Source of the DNA: Adiantum capillus-veneris
Lineage: Eukaryota > Streptophyta > Polypodiopsida > Polypodiales > Pteridaceae
Assembly: GCA_014529385.2 (NCBI GenBank)
Contig: CM043959.1
Coordinates: 59,966,253-60,030,252 of the forward strand
DNA length: 64,000 bases
Direction: 5' to 3'
A model generated the notes under the pieces. It was not told where the DNA came from and ran no database searches. It saw nothing but the letters and a program-made list of their open reading frames with translations. The position numbers and the translations under genes are program-made. This document shows, piece by piece, positions 32,330 to 43,623 of this stretch (positions are counted from its first letter, which is position 1; every line of letters starts with the position of its first letter).

Positions 32330-33235
32330 TTTAGGTTTAAGCTTTAATGGTAACCTTGGAATTAGGGTTAACTATTAATGGTAGTTATGCATCATTAAGT
32401 TAAGCTTCAAAGGTAGATTTGCATCCTTAATCTAAACTTTAATGGTAGCTTTGCACTTAGGTGTAAGCTTTAGTGATTACCTTGTATTTTAAGTTTAAGC
32501 TTTAATGGTAACCTTGGAATTAGGGTTGAGTATTAATGGTACCAAGGTAGATTTGCATCCTTAAGCTAAGATTTAATGGTAATTTTGCACTTAGGTGTAA
32601 GCTTTAGTGACTACCTTGTATTTTAGGTTTAAACTTTAATGGTAACCTCACAGTTAGGGTTAAGTGCTAAGAGTATCTATGCATCATTAAGTTAAGCTTC
32701 AAAAGTAGATTTGCACCCTTAAGCTAAGATTTAATGGTAACTTTTCACTAAGTGTAAGCTTTAGTGACTACCTTGTATTTTAGGTTTAAGCTTTAATGGT
32801 AACCTCGCAGTTAGGGTTAAGTGCTAAGAGTATCTATGCATCATTAAGTTAAGCTTCAAAGATAGATTTGCACCTTTAAGCTACCATTTAATGGTAACTT
32901 TGCACTTAGGTGTAAGGTTTAGTGACTACCTTGTATTTTAGGTTTAAACTTTAATGGTAACTTCGCAATTTGGGTTAAGTGCTAAGAGTATCTATGCATC
33001 ATTAAGTTAAGCTTCAAAGGTAGATTTGCACCCTTAAGCTAAGCTTTAATGGTAACTTTGCACTTAGGTGTAAGGTTTAGTGACTACCTTGTATTTTAGG
33101 TTTAAGCTTTAATGGTAACCTCGCAATTAGGGTTAAGTGCCAAGAGTATCTATGCATCATTAAGTTAAGCTTCAAAGGTAGATTTGCATCCTTAAGCTAA
33201 GATTTGATGGTAACTTTGCACTTAGGAAAAGCATT
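32330..33235. repeat. 158-bp tandem array in the 5' LTR of E
   Basis: Six units recognised by GCATCATTAAGTTAAGCTTC at 32388, 32681, 32838, 32996 and 33154, plus one unit with an internal deletion near 32540. Subunits inside (AAGCTTTAATGGTAAC, TTAGGTGTAAGCTTTAGTG) suggest an older shorter repeat. Confidence 0.9.
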
Positions 33236-35347
33236 GAAGGACAAGCTTGCAATTTAGGGTTTAGCTTCCATGGTGACTTTGTGTGTGGTTAGAGTTAAGC
33301 TGCCATGGTGACCTTGTGTGATTAGGGTTAAGCTTCCATGGAAACTTTGTCTCATTATAGAGAGAAATGTTTAGTGTCATTATGGTAATCAAGCTTAGAA
33401 TTTGGATGTCTCTATATGGTAAGAAGAATGTATCGTTATAATCCTTCTTCCAAGATTTAATGGAAAGCTCTAAATTCCCATTTCATCCCCAAAGCTAGCT
33501 TTAATGGAAAGCTCGAAGACTCATAAATTATAGGACGAACTTCTAACTTCCTAAATGGAAAGCTAGGCACCATAAGAAAAGAGTTAAGCTCGATAGAAGT
33601 AGTTCAATTTTTGGTATTGAAGAGTATTTCTAAAGTTGTCAATTTCAAGTTTATTTGCAAATACGCGATGGGGAGATAGGGGATAACTTCGTGGAATTGA
33701 CCTCTGTGTTCTTTTGAAACGAAAGCTCTACAAACTTCCATGGAGATTCCCCATGGATGGCAAAGGATTGCAAAAACCTGGGAATCATACAAAACGGGGA
33801 TTGAACTTGAAAAGTTGGCATTTTCGAAGAGACATTAACCATCAAATGCCTATGGCAAAAACCCGCTTGTATTTCCTAAATAAATGTGGTTGGTAGATAA
33901 TTAATGAAAGTAGGAATTAAGGTTGATAAATGAATGAACCTGGAAATTACCAACTAGGTGTTAAAAAGGAATCTCGAGAGGTGATAAGGATAGCCCATTG
34001 CAAAACATAGATTTAACTATTTAGGAGTTTTAGAGATTGTCTGGAAATGATCAGAAACCAAGATGGATCTTCTTGGGGTCACTTTGATTGAAAGGCCGTC
34101 CCATTGAGATGATTCTCTTGGGGAACTTGTGGAGATTGGCCCTTTTCGGATAGGGCAGCGTAAACAGCAAGTTTGTTATACCTAGGTCATTCATGCCTGA
34201 GGGATAAGGGATGAATGGGTTTGTTTTATTTTTGCCCGGCGAGGTGAAGTACCCGCGGTTTCTTATTGGAGAACGGCCATAATCCGGGTATGGCCTGATG
34301 CCAATAGTTGGATGAGAAGGTCATACTCAGGGAGGATGATGTGAATATAATTAAGGATTTTTTTTTTATTTGGTTGCTTAAAAAGGAACTGGAAAGACTA
34401 GGAATATAGGAGCTATCCTCTGCATCTGTCACTAGATGGTGCTATACCTCTCGAAATAAAAATGCTTAGGAATGAATGATTAAATTACTTGATGAGACTT
34501 TCCCAAACACTTAATTCTGGGAAATATTGTGAAGGTGCTTCCATTTTGATGGCTTGTAACCGAGTATGTTGGTCCTGAGTGAGACAAGATGAATTGGTTG
34601 AAACTAAATGTGTTGCATGATTAGTTACGAAATTAGTTACAAGCTAATTGTAGTAGATAAATGTAAAGAAATGAATTAAAAGTTTCTAAATAAAGATCTG
34701 GTGGGAACAACCAGATGAATTTTCCTAAACGAGGGTATGCAACAGATTGTATGCTGGTTGTTGTCTGAAGATTTCTGATAGACTGTCTTCCTGATTTTGT
34801 AGTAGTTAGATACTACCTCGGGAAGGGATTTTTCATGAAATGGGTTGGTGAGTGGGTGGACCCGGAGGATCAAATGGCCGGATGTTGAATAAATTTTCTA
34901 TGTTAAATGCTAGGACTATGCGGGATAAAAACGGGTAAGCGGGAACGAGCGAGAGTAGGATTACAAGACCCCTCTTCTTAGGGAAAAGTGATAGTTGTCG
35001 TGCCTGCTTGTCAGAAAAAAGGGGTTATTGCCATGAACCAAGGGAGAACAAGAAATCAAGAGCAGATTCTCAAGTTAAAGATCAAGAGAATCAAGACTAA
35101 GGACCACGATTTCGGGTGTGGGTGATTGAAAGATTCCAAGGATGGATTAAATTATGATAAGTGGATAGAGTCGTCAAATTGATGGGATTTATCCCCTTGG
35201 GTTGGCATTTGAGATATGCCAGAGTCCTGTCTGGGTGTCGGTCCCAAGTGGGCGGGATACATGAAGATAGACCTAAATCATTCCTTGGAGCAGTCTGGAA
35301 GACTGAGGGAGGTGAGTAGGGTCGAGTCTGGGTATGGCCCTCACAAG

Positions 35348-35359
35348 TGGTATCAGAGC
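35348..35359 (+). other. Primer binding site of element E
   Basis: TGGTATCAGAGC two bases after the LTR, matching initiator Met tRNA. Confidence 0.85.
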
Positions 35360-36330
35360 TTGGTTTGCGATCTGGAGAATATCAAAGCTAAATGGTTTAT
35401 GATTTGGAGAAAATATCTGAGCTCATAAGGGTACGAACTGAAAATAATGTTGTTTGAAACTTTAAAAATAAAGGATAACCATACTCGAGAATTTGAGCAT
35501 TGATGTACAGGAAGATGCCAAGATTGTTGCTACAAGTTTGAAGTACGGAGATGATGTATATGGAAAGTATGATGGAAGCTTTGATGAAGGCTTTTGCTCT
35601 TTCTTGAGCGAGGAGAATTGATCAGGGTTGAAAGATCATAAATGAGAGATTTAAAAAGGTTGGAATTTATCAGGATTGGAAGATTACATGGAATGGCAAG
35701 GATGGCATTTTTGTTTACATCAATACTATGAAAATTGAGTACTTATCCACTGAATTGAAGAAGTCTTGTTGAGTGCAAGAGTTGCGGGTTTTCCAAATTT
35801 TTTATTGTTAGGACTTCATGAGAATTCAAGATTACTGTAAATAGTACCAAGATAATCTTGAGACATAAGGATTTTTTTGATCAAGTGAAGAGTTGGATTG
35901 CCAAATTGCAAGTCATAAGAAAGAATCTTAAGAGTGCAAGTGATGACCAAGTTTTTTTTTCCTTTCTTTAAAGTTCGACCAAAAGAAATCCCTTAAAAAT
36001 GGGAAAGTGCAAGAGATAAGCTCACAAATTCTGCAGATCATTCAAAGATTTGACAAGAATAAGAAAGCAAACTTATGAGCTAACCAAGAACTTTAAAGTT
36101 GGAATCTTTACTCAAGACTATTGTAGACAAAAGACCATTTGTAGAAATTAAAAGTACACAGTAAAGAGAAGTCATTAAAAACTCATTGGCAACTGAAGAA
36201 GAGAGACTGACATTTGAAGAAAAGAAAATGCTGACAATACTCAATTTTTTCAAAAAGGTTTATTTCTTCAATTAAAGTAAAAAAGGATTACAAGGGAGGC
36301 AGGAAGTAATTACAAGAGATGCAAGAAAAT
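35360..36330 (+). other. Non-coding 5' interior of element E
   Basis: Where gag would lie, every frame is closed by stops within about 60 codons. The + strand is A-rich (AAGATT, GAAGA motifs). No CCHC knuckle is seen. Confidence 0.5.
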
Positions 36331-36825
36331 TTACAGCTCATCAAGATCCTCTAATATATGGTCGCATAACCAAGTATCACAAGCACTGCACATATTAGGA
36401 CGTTCACCCTCTGGAATGCTTCTAAGAGAAACAACTTGAGCAATTTCTCGGGAATGAGATGAGAAAAGAAAAGGACCTCTAAGAGGAAGACTCCAGATGG
36501 TATCGAGGCAAATCTTGGAATGGAGGATGAACTGAACAAGCAAGAACAACCTTGTGGAGAACCCATGATCTCGTGTCCTTTCGACGCAGTAGTCTCGAGG
36601 GCCAAGTTCCAGAGCCTCTATAACCATAGCAAGTGGGGTATTGTTGTGGAAATGGTCTCTACCCCAGAGAGTCACTCTTGTGAGATGTCGCCATGTCTTC
36701 CATATCGTCTTGCCGACACAAGAATTTGATTGAGGAAAGAGGAGATCTTTGTATCGCTCTAAGAACTGTCTTTTAAGTTCCTCATCTGCACTCTGCAAAT
36801 GAGAGATGAATACAGGAAGAACCAA
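36331..36825 (-). CDS. Antisense 164-codon frame, likely captured gene piece
   Basis: The - strand frame from Met 36825 to TAA 36331 reads like real protein: ADEELKRQFLERYKDLLFPQ, KTIWKTWRHLTRVTLWGRDH, ELGPRDYCVERTRDHGFSTR and, at the C-terminus, NMCSACDTWLCDHILEDLDEL with a CxxC pair. I do not recognise the family. Just after the first Met codons a pyrimidine-rich stretch ending TTTGCAG precedes AGTGCAGATGAG, resembling a splice acceptor, so the piece may be the last exon of a host gene carried in the retroelement in antisense. Alternatively the frame is chance in a degenerate interior. Confidence 0.4.
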   Translation of the reverse strand: MVLPVFISHLQSADEELKRQFLERYKDLLFPQSNSCVGKTIWKTWRHLTRVTLWGRDHFHNNTPLAMVIEALELGPRDYCVERTRDHGFSTRLFLLVQFILHSKICLDTIWSLPLRGPFLFSSHSREIAQVVSLRSIPEGERPNMCSACDTWLCDHILEDLDEL

Positions 36826-37329
36826 GTCTTCTTACCAAGACGCCATCAAATAAGAAAATGACTAAGTTACAAGAGAGTGAAGATTATGAAAATAAGAGGA
36901 TAACAAGTGCCGATAAAGAAGGGATTACCAGTAGCGTATAAAGAGAAAGTAGAGTATTGAAGAAGCCACAAATGCGATAAATTATTCAAGAAGATGGATT
37001 ATTAAAAAATATTTTCCATGACTCCAATATTATATTAGCAGATTTTTGGGGATGAAGAAGTGTAAGAGAGAAGTCAAGTTGAAAGCGTTAACAAGAATTT
37101 AAGTCGCAATACGTATCCAAGAAGCTTCATCAATTACGTATTTTATTCGAGTTGAGGAGAGCTCTTTATTTTTTTGTTGGGGAGAGATACTGCTTTCAAT
37201 AGACTCAAAGACATCTTGACCAACAATCCTGTCCTCATCAACCCTCACTAATTCACCCCTTAGCTCTTCTTTACACGAGGAAGTTCTACAAGAAATTCAG
37301 GTAGACCCCTATTTTAGAACTCTTCTGCA

Positions 37330-38504
37330 AGAGATTCAAGCTCAGAATCCAAGGGAGCATTTATCTGACTATACCCTAGCAAATATTCATCTTTAATTCA
37401 AACAACGGATGTGCATTCCCACCAGTTTGCGCACCCAAATTTTTAAGAAAGCCCACGATAACCCGTTGGCAGCTCATCCCTGGTACCATAAAATGTTTGC
37501 TACCCTCCAAAGGAATTTTTACTGGCCTAAGATGAAGAAGGACATCCTGGATTATGTTCTCAAATGCCATACTCGCCAGAAGACCAAAGCAGAATGCGTC
37601 AAGCTACCTGGTAAGCTTCAGTCCCTAGATATTACTTAGATGAAGTGGGAATGTCTGAGTATGGACCTTGTCACTGGTCTTCCAAAGACAACTGGAAACT
37701 ATGATTCTATTTTTGTCATAGTAGATAAGCTCACTAAGGTGGCTCATCTAATTCCAATCAAGCAAGCAGCCACCGCCATTAACATAGCCCAAGTATTTGT
37801 CAAAGAGGTAGTAAGATTACATGGAATCCCTGCAAGAATCATCAGTGATCAGGATGCCAAATTTACTTCTAGGTTTGCCATTTTGGCAAGCCATGTTTCG
37901 ATCTTTGGGTACCCAACTGAATCTCAGCTCAGCATATCATCCAGAGATTGATGGTCAAACTCAGCGAGTGAATCAAGTCATTGAAGATATGCTTCGAGCA
38001 TATTGCAACCAGCAGCCCCAACAATGGATCAAGTTTCTTCCCCTACTTGAGTTTGCTTATAACTCTTCTCACCATCGCAGCCTCGGAATGTCACCCTTTA
38101 AAGCCCTTGTACGGTCAGGAATGTTTAGTCCCTCTTCCATTAGCCTACCCAGCTATTCATGTTCCTGGCACTAAGTCTACCCTGTAAGAGATGGATCATC
38201 AACTTCTAGTCATTAGAGACAACCTGAAGACATCTAGTGATAGGCAGAAGAGCTACACTGATCTTCACTGCTCCGCTAAAAGCTTTAGGAAAGGCAAACA
38301 AGTTTTCCTCAGAGTCAAACCCAAATGCAGCTCCTTAAAGCTAGGGAAATTTTATAAACTTGCATTCAGATATTGTGGACCTTTTGGAATCCTTAGAAAG
38401 GTAGGAGAACAAGCCTACGAGTTAGCCTTACCTCCTCACATGTGCATTCGTAATGTTTTTCATGTCAGTCTCCTTAAGAAATATGTTGTTGACCATCTAC
38501 ATGT
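37330..38504 (+). pseudogene. Element E integrase pseudogene
   Basis: The zinc domain is at 37409-37590 (AHPWYHKMFATLQRNFYWP ... KCHTRQKTK); the second Cys of the CxxC is Arg. The core has MDLVTGLP (first Asp), IISDQDAKFTSRF (second Asp) and, after a frameshift near 37885, YHPEIDGQTQRVNQV, where Gln stands at the catalytic Glu position. Further frameshifts lie near 38110 and 38180. The C-terminal domain at 38191-38508 reads KGKQVFLRVKP and NVFHVSLLKKY, the usual end before a chromodomain. Integration activity must have come from another copy. Confidence 0.88.
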
Positions 38505-38705
38505 TTGAATCATGATGACACCATTCTTGTCAATCAGGAAGAATTTCAAATGGAACCAGAACAAGTTCTGGAAACTAAAGAGAAGCAACTGCGGCACATG
38601 ACAATTCAAGAAGTACTAATCAAGTGGAAGGGCTATCCAGTTGAAGATGCTTCTTGGAAAGATTGGGACCATCTAATTACCCAATTTCCAAGTTTTGGAA
38701 GATGA
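38505..38705 (+). pseudogene. Element E chromodomain
   Basis: PEQVLETKEKQLRHMTIQEV followed by LIKWKGYPVEDASWKDWDHL is a chromodomain, the C-terminal targeting module of chromovirus integrases that reads histone marks. It is shifted in frame from integrase by the TGA near 38506. The aromatic WKGYP and ASW strands are intact. Confidence 0.88.
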
Positions 38706-39527
38706 GCCCATGTAATTCATCTTTTGGAATCAAATCAATATCTCCCTTTTGTCCAAACCCTTGATCATATTTTTGGTTGGTTCTTCGGAACAAATTATAA
38801 TTATTCTTCAAGATATCAATGGCACTTTTGATGTAATTTTTATGCGGATGTAATCAATCGTCATATTTATGGAATTCAAGCATCTCTAGTCAATCAATTC
38901 TTTTGAGATTCAAATCTTCTATGGTGTTTTACAAGTCTAATTGTTATGATGCATGAAATATCTGATTACCAAGTGAAAGATGAGGCAGTAAGCTATAGAC
39001 ATAAGAGAAATAAGGATGGAGGAAATAAATTGGGTACACAAGGAAGGAGATATTGCAAAATTAATAGAAAGATCACTATAAAATCCTTAACTGTCAAGAA
39101 CATGGTATCAGTTGGATGATAACAATAGAGAAATGAGTCAACGCTCAAAACGGAAAAAGTTAAATTTTAGGTAAGAATGGTAAGAGTTTTACAAAGCATA
39201 TTGGGGCTAGATAGAGAGCAAAGTGAAGAAATGATTTTCAGACCTCACAAGAGAAACGCAATCCGGTCATACCAAAGGAAAAATACCTAGTTGAGTAAGA
39301 TCACATTCAGTAATTAAGTAATCTCGAGTCATTAAGACTTGATTAAGACTTTTGAGTCAACGCTAAAAATGGAAGAGAAGTGTATTATTCAAGGTCCATA
39401 CTAGCTTCACTGTCCTTTAATCTAAATACCCTAAAGTTAGTGACCATCTTTAATCATAAGTTGACTGAAGATTGAGTCTGGCTACTCTCTAAAGCATGTC
39501 CCGAGCTGAGGACAACTCTTTCTTTTT
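38706..39527 (+). other. 3' untranslated interior of element E
   Basis: About 820 bases with no coding frame. The phrase GAGTCAACGCTCAAAA recurs at 39131 and, with a change, at 39357. It ends at a short polypurine tract. Confidence 0.5.
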
Positions 39528-39538
39528 ATTGGAGAGTT
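39528..39538 (+). other. Polypurine tract of element E
   Basis: ATTGGAGAGTT precedes the TG of the 3' LTR; it is weaker than usual. Confidence 0.5.
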
Positions 39539-39825
39539 TGTAGGTCTTTCCCTAAACCCTAGAGCCATTCAGAACTTTTTCAGCTTAGAAAATAATTAGA
39601 AAAAACAAGACCAACAAAGAAGTCATGCGGATAACGAGACTTTACTCCAGAATGAAAAACAAGGATATTATGGATAAGAAATTACGTTATCCCTATATTT
39701 TTCCAAAAAGATTAAGATTATTTTATACTTCTTCGTCAAAAGCCACGTGGGAACTGATCTAGATCGAGAACTGGCAGAAAAACGGACTAACTTGATTGGA
39801 AGATAAAGTTAAGAGATGGAAATTG

Positions 39826-40072
39826 AGAAGAAATTGGGGTCCAATAAGAATTGAGAAGAGAATTGGGGTCCAATAGGAATTAAGAAGAAATTGGGATCCA
39901 ATAAGAATTAAGAAGAGAATTGGGGTCCAATAGTAATTGAGAAGAAATTGGGGTCCAATAAGAATTTAGAAGAAAATTGGGGTCCAATAAGAATTGGGAT
40001 CCAATAGAAATTGAGAAGAAATTGGGGTCCAATAGGAATTGAGAAGAGAATTGGGGTCCAATAGGAATTGAG
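39826..40072. repeat. 28/29-bp minisatellite in the 3' LTR of E
   Basis: About eight to nine units of the GAATTGAGAAGAAATTGGGG type; spans the region just before the TATA box at 40091. Confidence 0.85.
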
Positions 40073-40090
40073 TATTCTACCCACCATTTC

Positions 40091-40098
40091 CTATATAA
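40091..40098 (+). promoter_or_regulatory. TATA box in the 3' LTR of E
   Basis: CTATATAA follows CCCACCATTTC and precedes GCATCCCC, a good plant core promoter. The 5' LTR has CTAGATAA at the same place (31989-31996), so only the 3' copy keeps the box. It would start transcription rightward towards element D sequence. Confidence 0.55.
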
Positions 40099-40439
40099 GC
40101 ATCCCCTCTCATTTGTAATTTTACACACATCGCTAAGCTACTTGCATACTTGCCATGCTCAAGATTATGCTTAAGTAAATCAAGGTTTCCATTAAACCTT
40201 GCTCTTGCTCCCTCACTCTCTTGAAGGCCAAACCCTTGATGGTTTTGTAAAGAAGTTCTTCTCTCCTTCCTCTTCATCCTAAATCCCTTTCCTTCTTCCT
40301 TGAGCCTCACATCTCTTCAAGAAGGACTTCAATCCCACCTCCCTCTTGATTAGAGGAGGTAATCTTCACTTTTAGTAGGATTAATTAACCTAAACCATGT
40401 GTTTTAATACTAGGAAGATTTATGTGCATCATTTTAGGT

Positions 40440-41515
40440 TTAAGCTTTAATGGTAACCTTGGAATTAGGGTTAAGTATTAATGGGAGTTATGCATCATTA
40501 AGTTAAGCTTCAAACATAGATTTACATCCTTAAGCTAAGCTTTAATGGTAGCTTTGCACTTAGGTGTAAGCTTTAGTGACTGCCTTGTATTTTAGGTTTA
40601 AGCTTTAATGGTAACCTTGGAATTATGGTTAAGTATTAATGGTAGTTATACATCATTAAGTTAAGCTTCAAGGTAGATTTGCATCCTTAAGCTAAGATTT
40701 AATGGTAACTATGCACTTAGGTGTAAGCTTTAGTGACTACCTTGTATTTTAGGTTTAAGCTTTAATGGTAACCTCACAGTTAGGGTTAAGTGCTAAGAGT
40801 ATCTATGCATCATTAAGTTAAGCTTCAAAGGTATATTTGCACCCTTAAGCTAAGCTTTAATGGTAACTTTTCACTTAGGTGTAAGCTTTAGTGACTACGT
40901 TGTATTTTAGGTTTAAGCTTTAATGGTAACCTCGCAGTTAGGGTTAAGTGCTAAGAGTATCTATGCATCACTAAGTTAAGCTTCAAAGGTAGATTTTCAC
41001 CCTTAAGCTAAGCTTTAGTGGTAACTATGCACTTAGGTGTAAGCTTTAGTGACTACCTTGTATTTTAGGTTTAAGCTTTAATGGTAACCTCGCAGTTAGG
41101 GTTAAGTGCTAAGAGTATCTATGCATCATTAAGTTAAGCTTCAAAGACAGATTTTCACCCTTAAGCTAAGCTTTAGTGGTAACTTTGCACTTAGGTGTAA
41201 GCTTTAGTACCTTGTATTTTAGGTTTAAGCTTTAATGGTAACCTCGTAATTAGGGTTAAGTGCTAAGAGTATCTATGCATCATTAAGTTAAGCTTCAAAG
41301 GTAGATTTGCATCCTTAAGCTAAGCTTTAGTGGTAACTTTGCACTTAGGTGTAAGCTTTAGTGACTACCTTGTATTTTAGGTTTAAGATTTAATGGTAAC
41401 CTCGTAACGAGGGTTAAGTGCTAAGAGTATCTATGCATCATTAAGTTAAGCTTCAAAGGCAAATTTGCATCCTTAAACTAAGCTTTGATGGTAACTTTTC
41501 ACTTAGGAAAATCAT
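40440..41515. repeat. 158-bp tandem array in the 3' LTR of E
   Basis: Seven units, with the ATCATTAAGTTAAGCTTC landmark at about 40492, 40645, 40806, 40965, 41121, 41276 and 41435. One unit (near 41200) is shortened by loss of GTGACT. Confidence 0.9.
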
Positions 41516-43623
41516 TGAAAGGCAAGCTTGCAATTTAGGGTTTAGCTTCCATGGTGACTTTGTTTGGGATTAGGGTTAAGCTTCCATGGTGACCTTGTGT
41601 GATTAGGGTTAAGATTCCATGGAAACCTTGTCTCATTAAAGAGAGAAATGTTTAGTCTCATTATGGTAATCAAGCTTAGGGTTTGCATGTCTCTTTACGG
41701 TAGGAAGAATGTATGGTTATAATCCTCTCTTCCAAGCTTTAATGGAAAGCTCTAGATTCCCATTTTATCCCCAAATCGATCTTTAATGGAAAGCTCCAAG
41801 GCTCATAAATTATAGGACGACCTTTTAGCTTCCTAAATGGAAAGCTAGGCACCATAAGAAAAGAGTAGTTGTCTGAGCTCGACTGAAGTAGTTCAATTTT
41901 TGGTATTGAAGAGTATTTCTAAAGTTGTCAATTTCAAGTTTATTTGCAAATACGGGATGGGGGAGATAGGGGATAACTTCGCCGAATTGACCTCCGTGTT
42001 GTGTTGAACCGAAAACTCTACAAGCTTCCATGGAGATGCCCCATAGATGGCAAAGGATTGCAAAAACCTAGGAATCTTACAAAACGGGGATTGAACTTAA
42101 AAAGTTGGCATTTTCGAAGAGACATTAGCTATCAAATACTTATGGCAAAAACTCGCTTGTATTTTCTAAATAAACTTGACTGGTAGATAATTAATGAAAG
42201 TAGCAATTAAGGTTGATAAATTAATGAGCTTGGAAATTACCAACTAGAGTTAAAAAGGAATCTCGAGAGGTGATAGGGATAGCCCATTGCAAAACATAGA
42301 TTTAATAGGATTTTTGAAGATTGTTTGGAAATGACCGGAAATCTTCTTGGGGTCAATTTGATTGAAAGGCCGGCCCATTGAGATGATTCTCATGGGGAAC
42401 TTGACGGAGATTTTCCCTTTTCGGCTAGGGCAACGTAACCGGCAAGTTTGTTATACCTATGTCATTTATGCCCGAGGGATAAGGGATGAATGGGTTTGTT
42501 TTATTTTTGCCCGGCCATGTGAAGTACTCGCGGTTTCTTATTGAAGAACAGCCATAATCTGGGTATGGCCTGCTGCCAATAGTTGGATGAGAAGGTCATA
42601 CTCAGAGAGGATGATGTGAATTTAATTAAGGAGATTTGTTCGATTCGGTTGCTTAAAAAGGAACTGGAAAAGCTAGGAATATAGGGGCTATCCTGTGCAT
42701 CTTTCACTAGATGGTGCTAACCTCTCGAAATAAAAATGCTTAGGAAGGAATGATTAAATTACTTGATGAGCCTTTTCCAAACACTTAATTCTGAGAAATA
42801 TTGTGAAGGTGCTGCCATTTTGATGGCTTGTAACCGATTATCTTGGTCTTGAGTGAGGCAAGATGAATTAGTTGAAACTAAATGTGTTGCATGATCAGTT
42901 AGGAAACTAGTTACAAGCTAATTGTAGCAGATAAAGGTAAAGAAATGAATTAAAAGTTTCTAAATAAAGATCTAGTGGGAACAACCAGGTGAATTTCCCT
43001 GAACGAGGGTATGCAATAGATTGTATGCTGCTTGTTGTCTGACGATTCCTGATAGAATGTCTTCCTGATTTTGTAGTAGTTAGATACTACCTCGGTAAGG
43101 GATTTTTCATGAAATGGGTCGGTGAGTGGGTGGACCCAGAGGGTCAGATGGCCGGATGTTGAATACATTTTTTATGTTATACGCTAGGACTATGCGGGAT
43201 AAAAACGGGTAAGTGGGAACGAGCGAGACCAGTTAAGATTACAAGACCCCTCTTCTTAGGGAAAAGTGATAGCTGCCGTGCCTGCTTGTCAGAAAAAAGG
43301 GTTTAGTGCCATCAACCAAGGGAGAACAAGAAATCAAGAGCAGATCCTCAAGTTAAAGATCAAGAGAATCAAGACTAAGGACCACGATTTCGGGTGTGGG
43401 TGACTGAAAGATGCCAAGGATGGATTAAATTATGGTAAGCGGATAGGGTCGTCAAATTGATGGGATTTACCCCCTGGTGTTGGCATTCGAGATAGGCCGA
43501 TCTCCTATCTGGGTGTCGGTCCCAAGTGGGAGAGATACCTGCAGATAGATCTACGTCATTCCCTGGAGCAATCTAGAAGACTGAGGGAGGTGAGTAGGGT
43601 CGAGTCTTCGTATGGCCCTCACA

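Larger units (their letters stand above)
31505..35345 (+). repeat. 5' giant LTR of element E
   Basis: Starts TGTAAGGTCC and ends CCCTCACA just before the primer site. It is collinear with 39539-43623. It contains a 28/29-bp minisatellite, a 158-bp tandem array, and long unique parts. Open frames in it are not conserved between the two copies and are rejected. Confidence 0.85.
31505..43623 (+). mobile_element. Ty3 chromovirus E with about 4-kb LTRs
   Basis: Two LTRs of 3,841 and 4,085 bp flank a 4.2-kb interior, so the LTRs make up two thirds of the element. An initiator-Met primer site follows the first LTR. The interior keeps integrase and a chromodomain but no readable gag, protease or RT, and carries an antisense 164-codon frame. 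It lies in the 3' LTR of element D; flanks ACTT (31501-31504) and AATTT (43624-43628) are a weak match to a target duplication. Confidence 0.85.
39539..43623 (+). repeat. 3' giant LTR of element E
   Basis: Starts TGTAGGTC and ends CCCTCACA, 4,085 bp, collinear with 31505-35345. The extra length comes mainly from one more 158-bp unit and two or three more minisatellite units. Confidence 0.85.

Noticed and set aside
32330-33235. CRISPR-like regular repeat
   Set aside because: Units are directly tandem without unique spacers and lie in a plant LTR.
33604-33896. Paired frames in the LTR of E (also 41825-42186)
   Set aside because: Present in both LTRs but with different lengths and stops; no conserved protein.
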